64,000 nt of DNA from Punctularia strigosozonata HHB-11173 SS5 (Eukaryota; Basidiomycota; Agaricomycetes; Corticiales; Punctulariaceae). Positions 11,561 through 23,803 of the stretch are shown here, one piece after another (position 1 is the first letter of the stretch; each line of letters opens with the position of its first letter). Under the pieces are notes generated by a model, which ran no database searches, had not been told where the DNA came from, and saw only the letters and a list, made by a program, of their open reading frames with translations. The translations under genes and the position numbers were made by a program. The stretch is taken from contig NW_006767435.1 of NCBI RefSeq assembly GCF_000264995.1, forward strand, positions 302,042-366,041, read 5' to 3'.

Positions 11561-12565
11561 CGGGGGGGTAGGGGGCGAGCGCTCGGATCGGATCGAATGC
11601 TCTCGCGTGTCTGTACCTTTTTTCCGCAGCAGCAGCCGAGAAACATCAAATCACTTGCACCCGGACTAAGCCCTTGGGGGGGGGGAGGCGTACGTGCGAG
11701 CCGATATCCGGGCACGAAGAATAAAAAAAGAACCAGTTCGTTCGCCAACGCGTCCGGGTCGGGATCGGTGTCCTAAAGCTTTACACAACGGCGTCGGCTC
11801 GCTCCCCTCCCATATGTAAGATCTTGTTCGCGCGGAAATCTGGGCTGCGAGACCGCTTCCGTTTTTCATTATCTCTCCCTCTCTTGTTTTACTGCAATCG
11901 CACACGCGCAAAGGAGAGACCGGGGGGTTTCTTTTTTTCATTTTCCCGGCGCTCGCAAGCAGCAAAGAAAAAGGGAAGGAAAAAAAAACCCCAACTCAGC
12001 GAACGCAGGTGTGAAGCGCGACACGATATATACATAACGTGATGAATCATCGTTATTGTATAGTATACAAGTCGTCACGCCGATCGATTGATCGCGTCCG
12101 TCGTTTTTATGTAGCGCACGTCGGAGGTGGGGGGGGGGAGAGGGTCGGTTCGCCTGCAACCTCGACGTCGGGCGTCACACAGGGGCGCGTACTTGCTTGA
12201 TCGAAAGCGACAGCAAGTCAGGGGCGGGTCTTTGATATATATATAAGTATATCGATTACGGCTGTTCGTGGAGCCGAGCCGGCGGTAGAGATCCGGGGGG
12301 TTCGGGGGCGGGCACGAGGATGATTGGAGTTCGATAGCAGTGAGGGGCGGGAGGAGGAGGAGGGGGGCCCGTATGTCGGTGGATGTTATTCATCGCGTGA
12401 TATTTCCGAGTGAGACGATGCAGGGTCGATTGTGGTCGTCGCGCGATGATCGTCTTTTGTTTTTGTGTTTGTGTACGTGTTTTGTGTACGTGTTTGTGTT
12501 GTAGAGGCTGGGTGAGGAGATCGTGAGCGCTGGCCACGAGGACAGGCACTGACGAGGCCACGAGC

Positions 12566-12596
<31 letters not shown>

Positions 12597-12614
12597 GAAA
12601 GAGAGAAAGAGAGG
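12566..12614. repeat. (GA)n microsatellite
   Basis: An almost pure GA/GAAA purine tract of about 49 nt on the plus strand. Confidence 0.9.
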
Positions 12615-13762
12615 CCAGCGATACGTTGGTGGACGGACGGACTGCGGCGCCGGCCGGGTCCACGCGCGTGTACGTGCCGCCGTAAGTCGTCGTCGACAGC
12701 GTTTCTTTTCGAAGGGAGAAGGGGGGAATGCGAGTCGGGCGTAGGTGACAGGCGTCGCACGCTACACGTTACGGTCTCCGGTGATGCCCACGGAAGCAGG
12801 GTGGGCACGTATGTATTGTATCGTATGTGCTATGTAACGAAGGACGAAGACCATAGAACTTCTGTAGGGGGTTTTCTTCCCCTTCTATTGCTTTTTTCTA
12901 TGGGTGCCACCGTCGTGGCTTGGGAATTACATGTAGTAGAGTAGTTGTGCGATCGGGTGGCGGGCGTATAAGTAGAACCACTAGGATCCCACTTACGAGA
13001 CGATCTGCGTCGGTGGGATAGAGTGCGGCCGGAAGAGGATCGGGACCACCCCGCCCTCCTCCTCGCGTTCGTTCATATATTCGTATCCGTATTCATACCT
13101 GTGTGGAATCACCAATCTCCCCCGGGCGCCGACGGGGGCGAGAGCGCTATGTATGTAAACCGGTGTGAAGTGGTGGGTTGGTGGTCGAGGGACGAGAATA
13201 TATGTAGCAGCAGCAGCAGCAGCGGCGAAGTGGACCGGTGTCTAGGGAGGCTACCGAGGGTGGAGGGGGGGCCCGGGGCAAAAACGCGCGTACTAACGAA
13301 CCGAGCGTTATCGGGCCCATCCTGCCGCATGCGGAAACGAGGCAAGCGCTGACAATCCCTCCTCTCTCCTTAGACTTCGCGGTTACCGCTGCGTCGGGCC
13401 GCCCGTGTGGAAAGCGGCTCACCCCCCACCGCTCTCACCGGCTCGCGCGCGCTCAGAGGACGTTATGTATCGGTCCACCGATATGAAAGTTGATGTGGCT
13501 CGAGATGATGTGCGATAGCGATGGCCCGTTTTTATTATTCTTTATGAGACAACAGCGCGCGACGGGATAAACCGACATCTTCGTCGCGTCCGCTCCACTG
13601 CTTTTTTCGGATTCGGAAGCAAAATCGAAAAAAAGGCACCGCGGCGGATGATCGGGCGCCCAGAAAAGGCGAGCACCCGGAAGCATTTTATCATGGGTTA
13701 TTTACTCGTCTTTGGCAAGTGATGAGCTTGGATACGGTTTACCGAGATGATGGGTGTGGGTT

Positions 13763-13776
13763 GGGGGGGGGGGGGG
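13763..13776. repeat. 14-nt G homopolymer
   Basis: Fourteen consecutive G, about 260 bp upstream of the transcription factor start. Similar runs occur near 10866, 11676 and 12129. Confidence 0.9.
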
Positions 13777-14035
13777 CGTGGCGATAAGGATCAGATGAGC
13801 AAGGGGGATCGGGCGGGCTGGGATCTGTGGGCCAGCGTTCCGAGGGCCGGGCTGGGAGAAGCCGAGCTGGGCTGGTGGCTAGTGTGTGGCCGCCCTTGTC
13901 GTCCTTGTCTCGCGCTCTCGGGGCTGATCGTATATCAACCCGCGAGGGCCCTGGGACTGACGTGCGATCGCCCCGCGCAGAACCGGCCCTGCTTATAATC
14001 GCCACCCCTCCTCTCGTCCCGTATCTGCTCCCGCC

Positions 14036-16565
14036 ATGGATAGCTTCCACCACCAGCAGCCCCTCCACCACCACGCGTACGCCGAGGACTGCGTGCCCTC
14101 CGGCATGGTCGCCCCGGACGGGTCCTACATCGTACGTCCCTCCTTCCGCTTCGATAACACGGAACACACCCGCTGACCCACGCGACCCGGCAGGCCGACG
14201 CCGCCTACTTCGACCCGTGCGATCCTCCGCAGCCCCAGGCGCCGTTCGACCCGTCGGCGGCCTTCTTCGCGCCCCCGCCGATGCCGCTGGCCTACCGCGA
14301 CGACCCCGCCCCTCCTCTGTCCGCGCTCGCGGCCCCCTTCGCGTACCCGCCGCCCCCGCAGATGGCCTCGTCCTCATCCTCGCTCGCGCAGGCGCTGGGC
14401 ACTACCCCCACCCCGCCACCATTCCATCAGCAGCATCAGCCCGCATGGTCTGTGAGTAAAAAAAAAACCCCCAAACCGCTCCCATCCTCCCCTTCATCTG
14501 AACTCTGCCGACTCTGACTCGTGACTCATGACTCTCCCCCCGCCCGCGCAGGACCCGGCGCCCTCGATTAATCCCGCCGACCTCGCCTACGCCTACGCCT
14601 ACGCCGCCCCACCCGTCGCGGACGACGAAGAAGACAGCGCGGCGGTGCGCGCGCGCCTGTTCCACCTCGTCCAGCACGGCCGCGAGGCCGTCTACGGCGC
14701 CGCCGTGCCCGTGCCCACCCCCTCGCGCTTGCAGGTCCCCGTCGTCCCCGCCGTCCCCGCCCTCGTCGCCTCGCCCTTATCCGCCTCCACCTCGTCCTCG
14801 TGGACGTCGTCGCCGACCTTGTACGACCATCATCATCCCGCGTTTCGGGGAGCGCAACAGGACGTGGGCATGGGCATGGGCATGGGAGTAGATATGATGG
14901 GCATGGGCATGGGCATGGGCATGGGGGTAGACATGGGAGCAGCAGCGGGCCAGCAGCAGCAGCAGCAGCAGCAATACACCCCCTCGAGCTCGCCCGCCTC
15001 CTACACCAGCAGCAACGCCGCCGACGGCGCGCCCTACCCATTCACCCCCGCCGATGTGGACGCGGACGCCGACGCGGCGCTCTCCTACCCGGCCCACATC
15101 GTGCCCTCCCAGCTCGACGACCTCGACCTCGAGTCCATCGCCGCCTCCTCGTCTGCTTCCTCGTCCTCCCGGACGCTCCGCCGCGAGCAGCGCTCGCGCC
15201 GGCCGCACGCGCACGCGCACGCGCATCCGCACCCGGGACTGCACCACCACCACCACCACCTTCTCGCCGCCGCCCACCACCCACAGTCGGTACTACATCC
15301 GCCTCAATCTCTTCATCAGCATCATCAACATCATCATCAACACCGCGAAGAAACGGCGCCGGCGCCGGCGGCGGTCGTCGTCGATCCGGCGCCGAAGCCG
15401 ACGATGGCCTGCCTGTTCTGCCGCGGTCGAAAGGTTCATTCTTATTTTATTATCGACAGAAAAACGGGGATCGTTAAAGGGTTTTTTTTATGAACAGATC
15501 GCGTGTGGGCCGCCGCCGCCGGGGAGCACGGATCGATCTTGCGAGTGAGTTTTCTTCTTTTCGTTTCTCTGTTCGCTCTCTCTCTGTTTCCCCCTTTCAT
15601 TCCCTTCCCCTCTTTTTGTGTTCTGGCGTTGATGGGTTTCGGCTGGAACGGAACGGACAGCTTTTCTTTTTGGGATGGCAGTTCAGCCCCCTTGTGGTTC
15701 TTTTCTTTCTTTCTTTCTTTCTTTCTTCTCCCTTCTTGTTTGGGTTTACCCGTGTTTCTTGTTCGGCGCTTTGGTCGGGTCTGATCGATGGCTTTTGATT
15801 CGGCTCCACTGCCTTTTCTCTTTCTTTCTTCTTCTATTTTTTCTCTTTCTTTTCTCTTTTGTTGTTGGCACTGTTTCTCTGTTGCTGGGGGCAGGGCTAT
15901 AGCATCAGATCCGGGACGAGATTAGCACGCCGGTGGGCCGGGGTGGGTTGGGATATTATCCCGTTCATCCCTTCGCTGCGGACTGTGCCATCCCTTCTGA
16001 CTTATCCCGCCCGGCCTCGTTCGGCGTTTCACTTTCATCCTCTCTGGCAGTAAAAACCAAAACAACCCCGTTCGCTGATCATTTTTTATTTCCTTTTTGG
16101 CGCAGCCAATGCAAGAAACGCAACCAGGTGTGCGAGTACCCGCTCACGTCCCGGCGCGGGCAGCGCAAGCGCAAGCCGACGTCGTCCTCGTCCACGTCAT
16201 CGCCCACCGCCTCCGCGGGATCTTCCAACAAGCCCGCTCGGACGCAGTCTGCGCCGCTGCCGCCGGCGGGGGGCCCGACGATACCCGTTCCGAGCCAGTA
16301 CGAAGTCCCGCCGCAACCCGTCCCGAGCCAGTACGAAGTCCCGCCGCAACCCGTTCCGAGCCAGTACGAGTCTCCGCCGCATCGACATCAGCAGCATCAG
16401 CGCGGGGGTGGGTCGGAGTCAGGATCGGGAGGAGGAGGAGGAGGAGGCACGGGGGGGAAAGAGACGGCGGTGCCGATCGACGAGATGCGCCGCTTGAGCC
16501 CGTTCGGGTCGGGGACGCCGTTGACCGCGTACGGGTACCGGGCGCCGCAGAGGCCGAGCTCGTAG
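14036..16565 (+). CDS. Zn2Cys6 transcription factor with low-complexity arms
   Basis: Five exons (14036-14131, 14194-14451, 14552-15433, 15498-15544, 16106-16565) give 580 residues. A GAL4-type binuclear cluster lies near residues 410-440, built across introns 3 and 4: CLFC, RGRKIAC, the second half DRSCDQC and KKRNQVCEYP, followed by the basic run RRGQRKRK. It would bind DNA in the nucleus. The cluster sits in the C-terminal third, after a long arm rich in His, Pro, Ala and Ser, with a Gly-Met repeat (about 14866-14936), a glutamine run and His-rich blocks. After the cluster a PVPSQYE-type unit is repeated three times, then a glycine run. No fungal_trans middle domain was seen. Intron 4 (561 nt) holds a TTTC repeat. 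No target or pathway can be inferred. Confidence 0.85.
15701..15730 (+). repeat. (TTTC)n repeat in intron 4
   Basis: A run of TTTC units within the 561-nt pyrimidine-rich intron 15545-16105. Confidence 0.85.
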
Positions 16566-19500
16566 CCCCGTCGCTTGTTAACCCTCCCACCGCCGGATGG
16601 AGCGGACGCTGCTCTCCGTCTCCGAGTTGTGACCCGTTTTCCTTTCTGCACCCTGGGCCCCTCCCCCCTCCTCTCTGTTCTTTTTTGTTTTACTTTCTTG
16701 GTTATGTATATGGCTCCTCACAACATTTATCACGGCTGTTCCACTACCAATCCACCTGGCTATTCCCAGTTATGCCACACGCAATCCCGAGCGTTTTCCG
16801 TTTGTTATCCTCCATCCGTTTGCTTTCGTTATGTTCATAGCCTCTTCTTCCGCCGGTTATTCGTCCCATCCTTACATACTCATCGAGGGTACTCGTCTTC
16901 TCATTTTGTCTGTCATTGTCATGTCATGCCCTATCTGTATGCTACTAGCTAACCCCCCCCCCTCTTTCTTGGACTCGCTTAACATTCCGCGTACAATAGA
17001 GTGTATCTGCAGCACGGCGAAGTGGGGTGGAACTTTTACCATGCACTGCATTTTTTGGCGGGGCTCCCCGCGGACATCTTTGACCACTGCGGAGAACTTT
17101 TACCACCTGCAGATACACTCTAATATCGTTGTATCTTCATAGAATTAAATCCTCCTTGTACATGCATATAGTTACACCCAGTGAGCTTCCACGCAGTATG
17201 GACCCTCCGCCAGCCGGCCGGCGAGAGCACTCGATATACAACGTTGCCATTATTCGCGCTATGTATTGCGCGCGGGTTCCGGCTCCACTCTCGCCTTAAT
17301 GAAACCCGATGCGGGAAGACCGCTCCCGCTGGGCGCGAGTGAGATACCGGACTCGAATTGGGAGATACGATGTGGTCCATATATAATGGAATGGCATGGC
17401 ACGATCCTCCACTCCCAAGAAGCTTTGTTCGGCCAGTCGGCGAGCGCCGGATTCCGGAGCTTGTTCGATAAAGTCGATGGCGGGGGAGAAGTGGAAGCTG
17501 GAAGGAACTCGAGATTTTTTTTTTGGGTTGGAACGTTGAAGGCGCTCTGGAGACGATGGATGTGAAAGGCCCACTAGCGCGAAGAGGCATCAGATCGTAA
17601 GGTCCCGCGTGGTGGTGGTGGCAAGCCGAACCGTGGGGAACGATCGGGCCTTGCGGCGCTCGCGTCCGTTCGTTGTCCCACCGACATCGGAGAGCGCTAT
17701 GCACGAGGAGGAAGCGGAAGGCCGGAGGAGGATGCTTCGGGCGGGTGACGTGCACGCACACGTTCCGCGTTATCTTCGTGTGCTCGCAGCTTCGGGGTAT
17801 CGGAATGACCGAGGATTGCGTTGGCGAACACTCTGGGTACTCTATCCATAGAGCTAGCGGGATGCTATACCCGGCCGAGCGATCGCAGGTGGGTTCGTCA
17901 TCAGCTGTTCATGGTGCCATCGCACTGCCAGTCGCAGCAGCCAGGAACTGAATGGGATGTCCTGGCGCATGTTGGCGTTGGCATGTGTTTGCGAAGGGCC
18001 TCGTTCAGTTGTTGGCATTTCAGGAACGGCATATCTGTTCTGCCAGCTACAGCAGGCAGGTGGAGAAGCTGTAAGGCCTGTAAGGTTATAAGGTTAGGAC
18101 AGGGTATAGAGACAGGGTGAGTCGCGCGCTTTGTCAGGCGTCCTGACGCGTCGGAGCTTGGCGGTTTCGAGCAGTGATATCCCCAACGATGAACGACTCG
18201 TCCGCGGAATCGTCCGCGTACCGTTGATGAGGTCACACCTCTGGCAAGGAGTTTAACGCTACCCCCGATATTCGAGCGCACCTGGGCATCTCGGACAGGG
18301 CGCGCGCCACGAGCCCCAGCTCCTCATAACGGCCGCACGAGAGAGGAACATGCACGAGAAACAGACGAGGGGCACGAGGCGAAACGATTCGCGCTCGGCG
18401 TGCACGCGTATGGGTAAACCTGCGACGTGTCTGATCGTATTGCGGAGGCGGAAGACACGGATGGATTAGGAGAGACCCAGGCCAGTTTTTTTTTCCCTTT
18501 GCTTTCTTCTTTCCTTCTGTCTTCCTCGTCTTCGCGTTTCCCTGGGAACACGGAAGTGTGAATATCGCGAATATGAGTGATATGAGCGCGATCGACGACC
18601 CTGGCCTGCAACCGCGACGTTCGAGAGAAATGCGAAAGCGCAAGGGCGGTCGTGGGAACGGCTGGTAAGCCTTTACAAGTTAAATTACAACATCGGTCCC
18701 AACGACTTCATCGCCTGGAGCTCAGGCGAACCGCGTTCAGGGGTTTATCAAGACGACAATCAAGCATTAACAGTCTCTCTCGAGTGTGTGCCAGAACACG
18801 CCGCAGCAACGTGTCGGTCGTTCATGCTTCCGCCTTCCGAGCTGCTGGCTCCTCTGCCACGAGTCGAGTCTCACCTGCGCACCTGCTCGGAGACCCGCCC
18901 TGACCAAGCCGAAAAAGCTTATGCGGGAAAAACCTTACGCATAACCCTGCCGGCATGTTAGCTGCATCGCAAACGATCGGCAGAATTCGAAGAGAAAACA
19001 AGGCTGCAATATTCATCGCTAAGCGCCGCGCCACCTGCCCCGGCCGGTGTCTCGATGGAACGCCCGCCGTACTCAGGCCCACGACGACCTGCGGATGCAG
19101 ATGGGTCGCGCATGGGGTATTTATCCAAACCTTCTCCGGTTCTCTCCACACTTTGATCGCAGCGTTTTTTCTCTTGCCTCGCGAACGTGCTTCAGCCTGT
19201 GTTTCGGGTCTAGCGGCGATAGGCTGTCCTCCACCTCATACTCAGGAGCCAACACCGTTCAGATTCAGATCCGCATCTCGCTGGGGTGGTCAAGATAGAT
19301 ATGGGATTTCCTAGGGCATGTATGGTATGTATCGGTACACGGTATGTGAAGCACGAGCGGCGGATGATGTACAAACCATAATGCACAGTATGATATATAA
19401 CAGATGAGAGCACTGGAAGGGGGATGAGACGAAGTTGAACGAGCGTGTTGGATTACCAGTGGTGCGCGCGACCGGCTTTGGAGGGGACAGAGCCGAACCG

Positions 19501-19765
19501 AACCGAAACGCACGTAGAAGGCCAGTGGCCATGTCGGGTGGGGAATGGGTTAATTCCGTTCCGGTCCGCAACGAACTGCTAGCCCCAAGGGGAGGAGGAG
19601 AGGAGACCAAATAGAGCAAGAGAAAAAAACGAGTGAGCGAGTGCCGTGACGATGACGACGACCGATATCCAGAAAGCGAGAAAATGCGATATGAATCCTT
19701 GACTGTCCAGCAGGAAGGGCCTAGATGCGTAATGACGAGTGGTTGAACGTTGAACCTTGGTCCTT
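16566..19765. other. 3.2-kb gene-free region
   Basis: It lies between the 3' ends of the converging Zn2Cys6 and checkpoint kinase genes. It contains the MITE at 16997-17122. The longest frame (17120-17761, minus, 213 codons) has no domain and looks random. I see no RNA gene. Confidence 0.5.
16997..17122. mobile_element. 126-bp MITE-like element with TA duplication
   Basis: TAGAGTGTATCTGCAG (16997-17012) and CTGCAGATACACTCTA (17107-17122) are perfect reverse complements. Taking TA as target duplication, the inverted repeats are 14 bp (GAGTG...) and the element is 122 bp. It has no coding capacity. Inside, GAACTTTTACCA occurs twice as a direct repeat (17030-17041, 17094-17105), and a small GC hairpin lies near the centre. 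TA target sites are typical of Tc1/mariner-mobilised MITEs; the family is inferred. Perfect ends suggest it is not very old. Confidence 0.75.
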
Positions 19766-22365
19766 TCACGCCCTCCGCGCCTTCGCAGAACGCGTCACGC
19801 GCCGTGTCGCTATGGGCTCTTCCTCTTCCTCTTCCTCCTCCTTGATCGCCATTGCCTGCTGCTGCGCCCTCGTCCGTGGCGTCCCACCCGCAGCCCGGGT
19901 GCTGGGCGGCTTCGCGACTCTCGTGGCAGGGCGCTTAACGTGCCCCGACTGCGCCTGCGGACTGCCTCCACCCCCGCCCGCCTGCTTGCGCTTGTTTCCT
20001 GCGGGGGTCGCAGGCACGGAGGGCACGTCTGCGTCCCACCGCGCCGCCGCGTACGCGATCATGTTCTGCGACGGCTGTGGCAGCGCGATCTCCGCGCCCG
20101 CCGCTTCCGCGATCACGTGGCTCCGGCGCTGCAGCCGTCCCGTCGCGCCACCTCCTGCGCGAGGCTGCTGCGACTTCGGGAACGCGCCGGGCATGTGCGA
20201 CATCATGAAGCCCGTCGTCGAGATGGAGCGTGGCGAAGTCGGAATTCCGGTGCGCCGGTCGGGCGTACGCTGGAGAAGGTGCATCCGCCCGAGCTCGTCC
20301 GCGGCGCCATCTGGCGCGCCGTCGACGGGCATACTGTCCACCCCGCCGTCGTCCTGGTCGTCGTCGTCGTCTACGATCATCTCGACGTCGACGTCGAAGC
20401 CTCCAGCGCTCGAGAAGGATGAGTCCGCCGCGGGCTCGCGATGCTGCGAGTCGCCACCTCCGTTGACGTTGGGGGCCGGCGCGGGGGGCGGTGGCGGGGC
20501 CAGGAGCGCGGGCGCGCGCCCTAGGTTGCGGAACCAGCGGTGGTGGCGCGCTTCCGTGAGCGACATGCGATCTGCGGGGTCGGGTCTCAGGAGCCGGCGG
20601 ACGAAGTCTTCGCCTGTGCGTGCGTGTTAGCGGTTTCGAATCTGGCGATAACTGCGAGCAGCGACGTACAGGCTGAGGTGACGCCGATGTACTTCAGCGT
20701 CTCCCAGTCGACGGTACGCGATGCGATGCGGTCCCGGAGCTCGAGCCGCTCGTCCTCGAGGAAGGGGCTGGAGTTGGTCAACCTGTGTCGGGAGAAGGTA
20801 ACGTCGGTGCATTAGTCAACACGTAAGAGGCAAATCAAGCAAACGTACATGGAGAAGACGATGACGCCGACGGACCAGCTGTCCACGAGGTGGTCGTAGC
20901 CTTCGTAGTTCGCCTGCAGCACTACCTCGGGGGCGAGGTAACTTGGCGTGCCACACATGGTCTGAAGTTGTGCGTCAGTATGAAGCCTCGAAAGCACACC
21001 GTACGTGGAGCGTACCCGAAGCATCGTCAGGCTGTCGACCGCCTTGGCCAGGCCGAAGTCGGCAACCTTGATGTGTGGTGGATCGTCTTTAGTGAGAAGG
21101 ATGTTCTACGTGGTAGTGAGATACGGATGCCAGCGACGCGATGAAGGTCGAGATACTGACCTCTGGTTTGAGGTCGCGATGTGCAATGCCTTTGGCGTGA
21201 ACATACTGCACCGCGAATTTCAGTTGGGGGATGGGTGCTGAAAGCGAACGCCGGCACTTACAGCCAGTGCTTCACAAATCTCCGCAGTCAAGGACCTCGA
21301 GACGTCCTCGGCTTAACATCGAGTCAGTCGACAAGCCACAATGTTCAAAACAAGACTTCTTACTCAGGCCCTCATACTTGACGATATAGTCTAGGAGATC
21401 ACCGCCGTCGACCAGCTCAAGGACAAGGTCTACGCCAGGCGCACATCAGCGTCTACTCGCTTCAATCATCAAAGAGTTCCGAGACTCACTGATGCTAGCA
21501 TCCTCGATGAACGTCTCCTTGAGCTGGCAGATGTTAGGGTGCGTGAGCTTTTCCATGATCTCGATCTCGCGCTTGAGCTTGCGCAGACGCGAGCCGCTCC
21601 CGGCGTTACCGTTGTTGAACGATCCGGGGGTGTGGCTGTTGAGGACCTTGTTCGTGTGGATGACCTTGACCGCGTACCACTTGCCTGTGGAGCGCGAGAG
21701 GGCCTTCATGACAGACGCGAACGAGCCGCGGCCGAGCTCGGACCCCATGTCGTATTGCGCCCAGATTCCATCCATGCAGCCGCCGTTGGCGGTGTGACGG
21801 TAGATGTAGCCTGCGGAACGCGGTATGAGCGACGGGCAGGCGCGGGTGGCGCGAATGGCTGGAACTCACGGAAGTCCTGATGGGGTTGACTGGACGCCAT
21901 GGGCGTTCCGAACGCGACTTCGTTGCCTTCGCGCAGAACGCGGTGGTTTCCGCGCCCGATCTTCTCGCCATTGATCTGCGCCACACGACAACGAGTTAGT
22001 TACCCAGATCCCCAACGGCATTGACATGCGACACTCACCCAGGTCCCGTTGGTCGAGAGGTCCTGTATCATGACGATCGAGTTGCGGCTGTCCTGGCCGT
22101 CCCACCTGAGCTCGCAGTGGCGGGCAGAGATCTTCATGCCGCTGAGGTTAACGCTGTTTTCGCCCGTGCGGCCGATGGTGAACACCGGATTCACGCGGAA
22201 AAAGTCAATCCGGGCGACGGCAGGGTTACAAGGCTGAAGGAAGCCCCAGAGGTGAGCGTGCATCTGGCTGTTCTGCGTGCTCTCGGGTTGCTGCGTCGGG
22301 GTCTGGGTGTCACCGCCGAGGGGTGGCATCTCGTCGGTGGGCATCGGGAGGACGTTGACGGGCAT
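19766..22365 (-). CDS. CDS1: Chk2/Rad53/Cds1-type checkpoint kinase
   Basis: Ten exons from 22365 down to 19766 (introns 22038-21976, 21869-21811, 21489-21430, 21363-21312, 21261-21206, 21160-21106, 21015-20962, 20848-20783, 20669-20614) give 692 residues. It is a nuclear Ser/Thr kinase of the DNA damage and replication checkpoint. Order: a short SQ/TQ cluster at residues about 20-36; one FHA domain (about 55-130: FTIGRTGEN, SARHCEL, STNGTW); a kinase domain (about 164-434) with GRGSFASV, AVKVI, HRDLKPEN, DFGLAKA and CGTPSYLAPE. All key catalytic residues are present. The 250-residue tail is disordered, with an acidic patch, KRK-type basic motifs and a polyglutamate run. One FHA domain fits Cds1/Chk2 better than two-FHA Rad53. 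Confidence 0.93.
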
Positions 22366-23444
22366 CGCGGGTGATCTTGACGCGTCTTGGTGTTCTTGAT
22401 GTAGGTTGGTGTTGTTTTCGAGTGGCGGCTTCTTGAAGCTGCTGGTTGGTGCTTGAGGGTGATTGGAGGCTGGATCTTGGTCCTCGGTCGGGTATTTATA
22501 TTGAAACCGTTCGATCGATGTTGTGGCCTCTCAAAGAATGGTGGCCTGGTTGTTGGTAACAATGAGATTCCAGAGGCCCAAGATCAAAGAGCCCCGGACA
22601 AGGTAGCCCTTGTTCAAGTCAGGGACAAAAACGCGGCGCCACAACTGAAGCGCCCACAGACGCGTTACGCGCACGTGTTCCCCTGATCATCAGTAAGTAC
22701 TGCCTCTGCCCAACACTCCGGGGTGTGTCCTTGCCTGCTTTTGCGTAGCGCATGTATTCCCTTGTGCATTGCTTTGGTAAGAAACCTTGAAGATTAACCT
22801 CCAAAACACTTATGGAATGAAGATACATACGAATACGCGGATGCTGGACACAACTTTCGCCGTTGCCTTGCTCGGAACGTGCGCTTCGTGGCGTCCGTTG
22901 ATCAATATGCAAAATGTCTTTATGGGAGCCTATCTATTGCACAAACACCGATATTTAGGATCTAAGGCGGGGCAAGGGAGGCTAGCCTATCCCTTCTCTC
23001 CTCCCTAGAGTGAGGAATCGGCTGCGTCATATCCCTATCAACGCTCCATTGTCTCGACGATCGAATAAATTTCGCGTCCCTGTGGATTGGAAAACAAATC
23101 GACAATAGATCAAGAATTTGATAATTCGAAGTCGCGATCAGAAACATTCGACGCCCATCCGGGAAGACTATTGCAGTGGTGGCCTACTTTCTGGTACTCA
23201 GGCCTCCGGCCCCGCCTTTGACACTATGCTTCGCACTGCTCCGCGTCAGCGCTGCGGAGGCCGCATCGGACAACAGGCTTTCGGGCAGTCGAGGCCGCTG
23301 CAATACGTATCGGCCCCATCTAACACTCGCTCCTCGCCACCTGGACCACATCATCCGACCCCCCCCCCCCGAGGCGTTACATATCCTCCGCATTATAACA
23401 GCTCTTTGCCCTCTCTATCTCCGGTCATAGCACATGGCTGACAG

Positions 23445-23803
23445 ACTTGCTTTTTGCGCTCCGCCGCTTGCCACAAGCCCCCATTGATGCCATTTATTTC
23501 GAGCCTCTTGATCTCAGAAGACTAACCGAGCTCCGCAATGGACTACAGACTGTATGCGATCTTCGCCGCGAATATCTCCGGGATGTATGCAGCTCACAGC
23601 CGACACTGCGCGTTTTGCTTGGGAGGGATCCGATCGCGTTCCTACGGGATGCGGTGGCTCTGGAGGATTGTACGCCTTATGCGACACCCGCATCCCAACC
23701 TCCTCCCGAATCCTACGACGGACGAGACGATGCCGATGTCAAGCCCGGAGTGAATGACCCTGAGGACCCAGATGAGCCTGACTTCGATGAATGTATTGAA
23801 TAA
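23445..23803 (+). CDS. possible exon of a small unidentified protein
   Basis: A frame of about 119 codons with no ATG at its start follows a CAG acceptor at 23444 and ends at a TAA at 23801-23803. It reads like real protein (LRRLPQAPIDAIYFEPLDL...) and closes with an acidic tail, DPEDPDEPDFDECIE. No upstream exon could be joined with confidence, and no family was recognised. Confidence 0.25.

Larger units (their letters stand above)
11561..14035. promoter_or_regulatory. long, low-complexity upstream region of the Zn2Cys6 gene
   Basis: About 2.5 kb with repeated G-tracts, a GA microsatellite and no credible gene. A TATAAG sequence lies near 12967, about 1.07 kb before the start codon, and could be a core promoter with a long leader; this is inference only. 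Confidence 0.4.

Noticed and set aside
14568-15284. Minus-strand frames of 80-167 codons over the Zn2Cys6 gene
   Set aside because: Composed of Arg/Gly/Val runs produced by the opposite strand's Ala/His/Met repeats.
17120-17761. 213-codon minus frame after the MITE
   Set aside because: No recognisable domain, mixed composition, overlaps unrelated plus frames; treated as chance.
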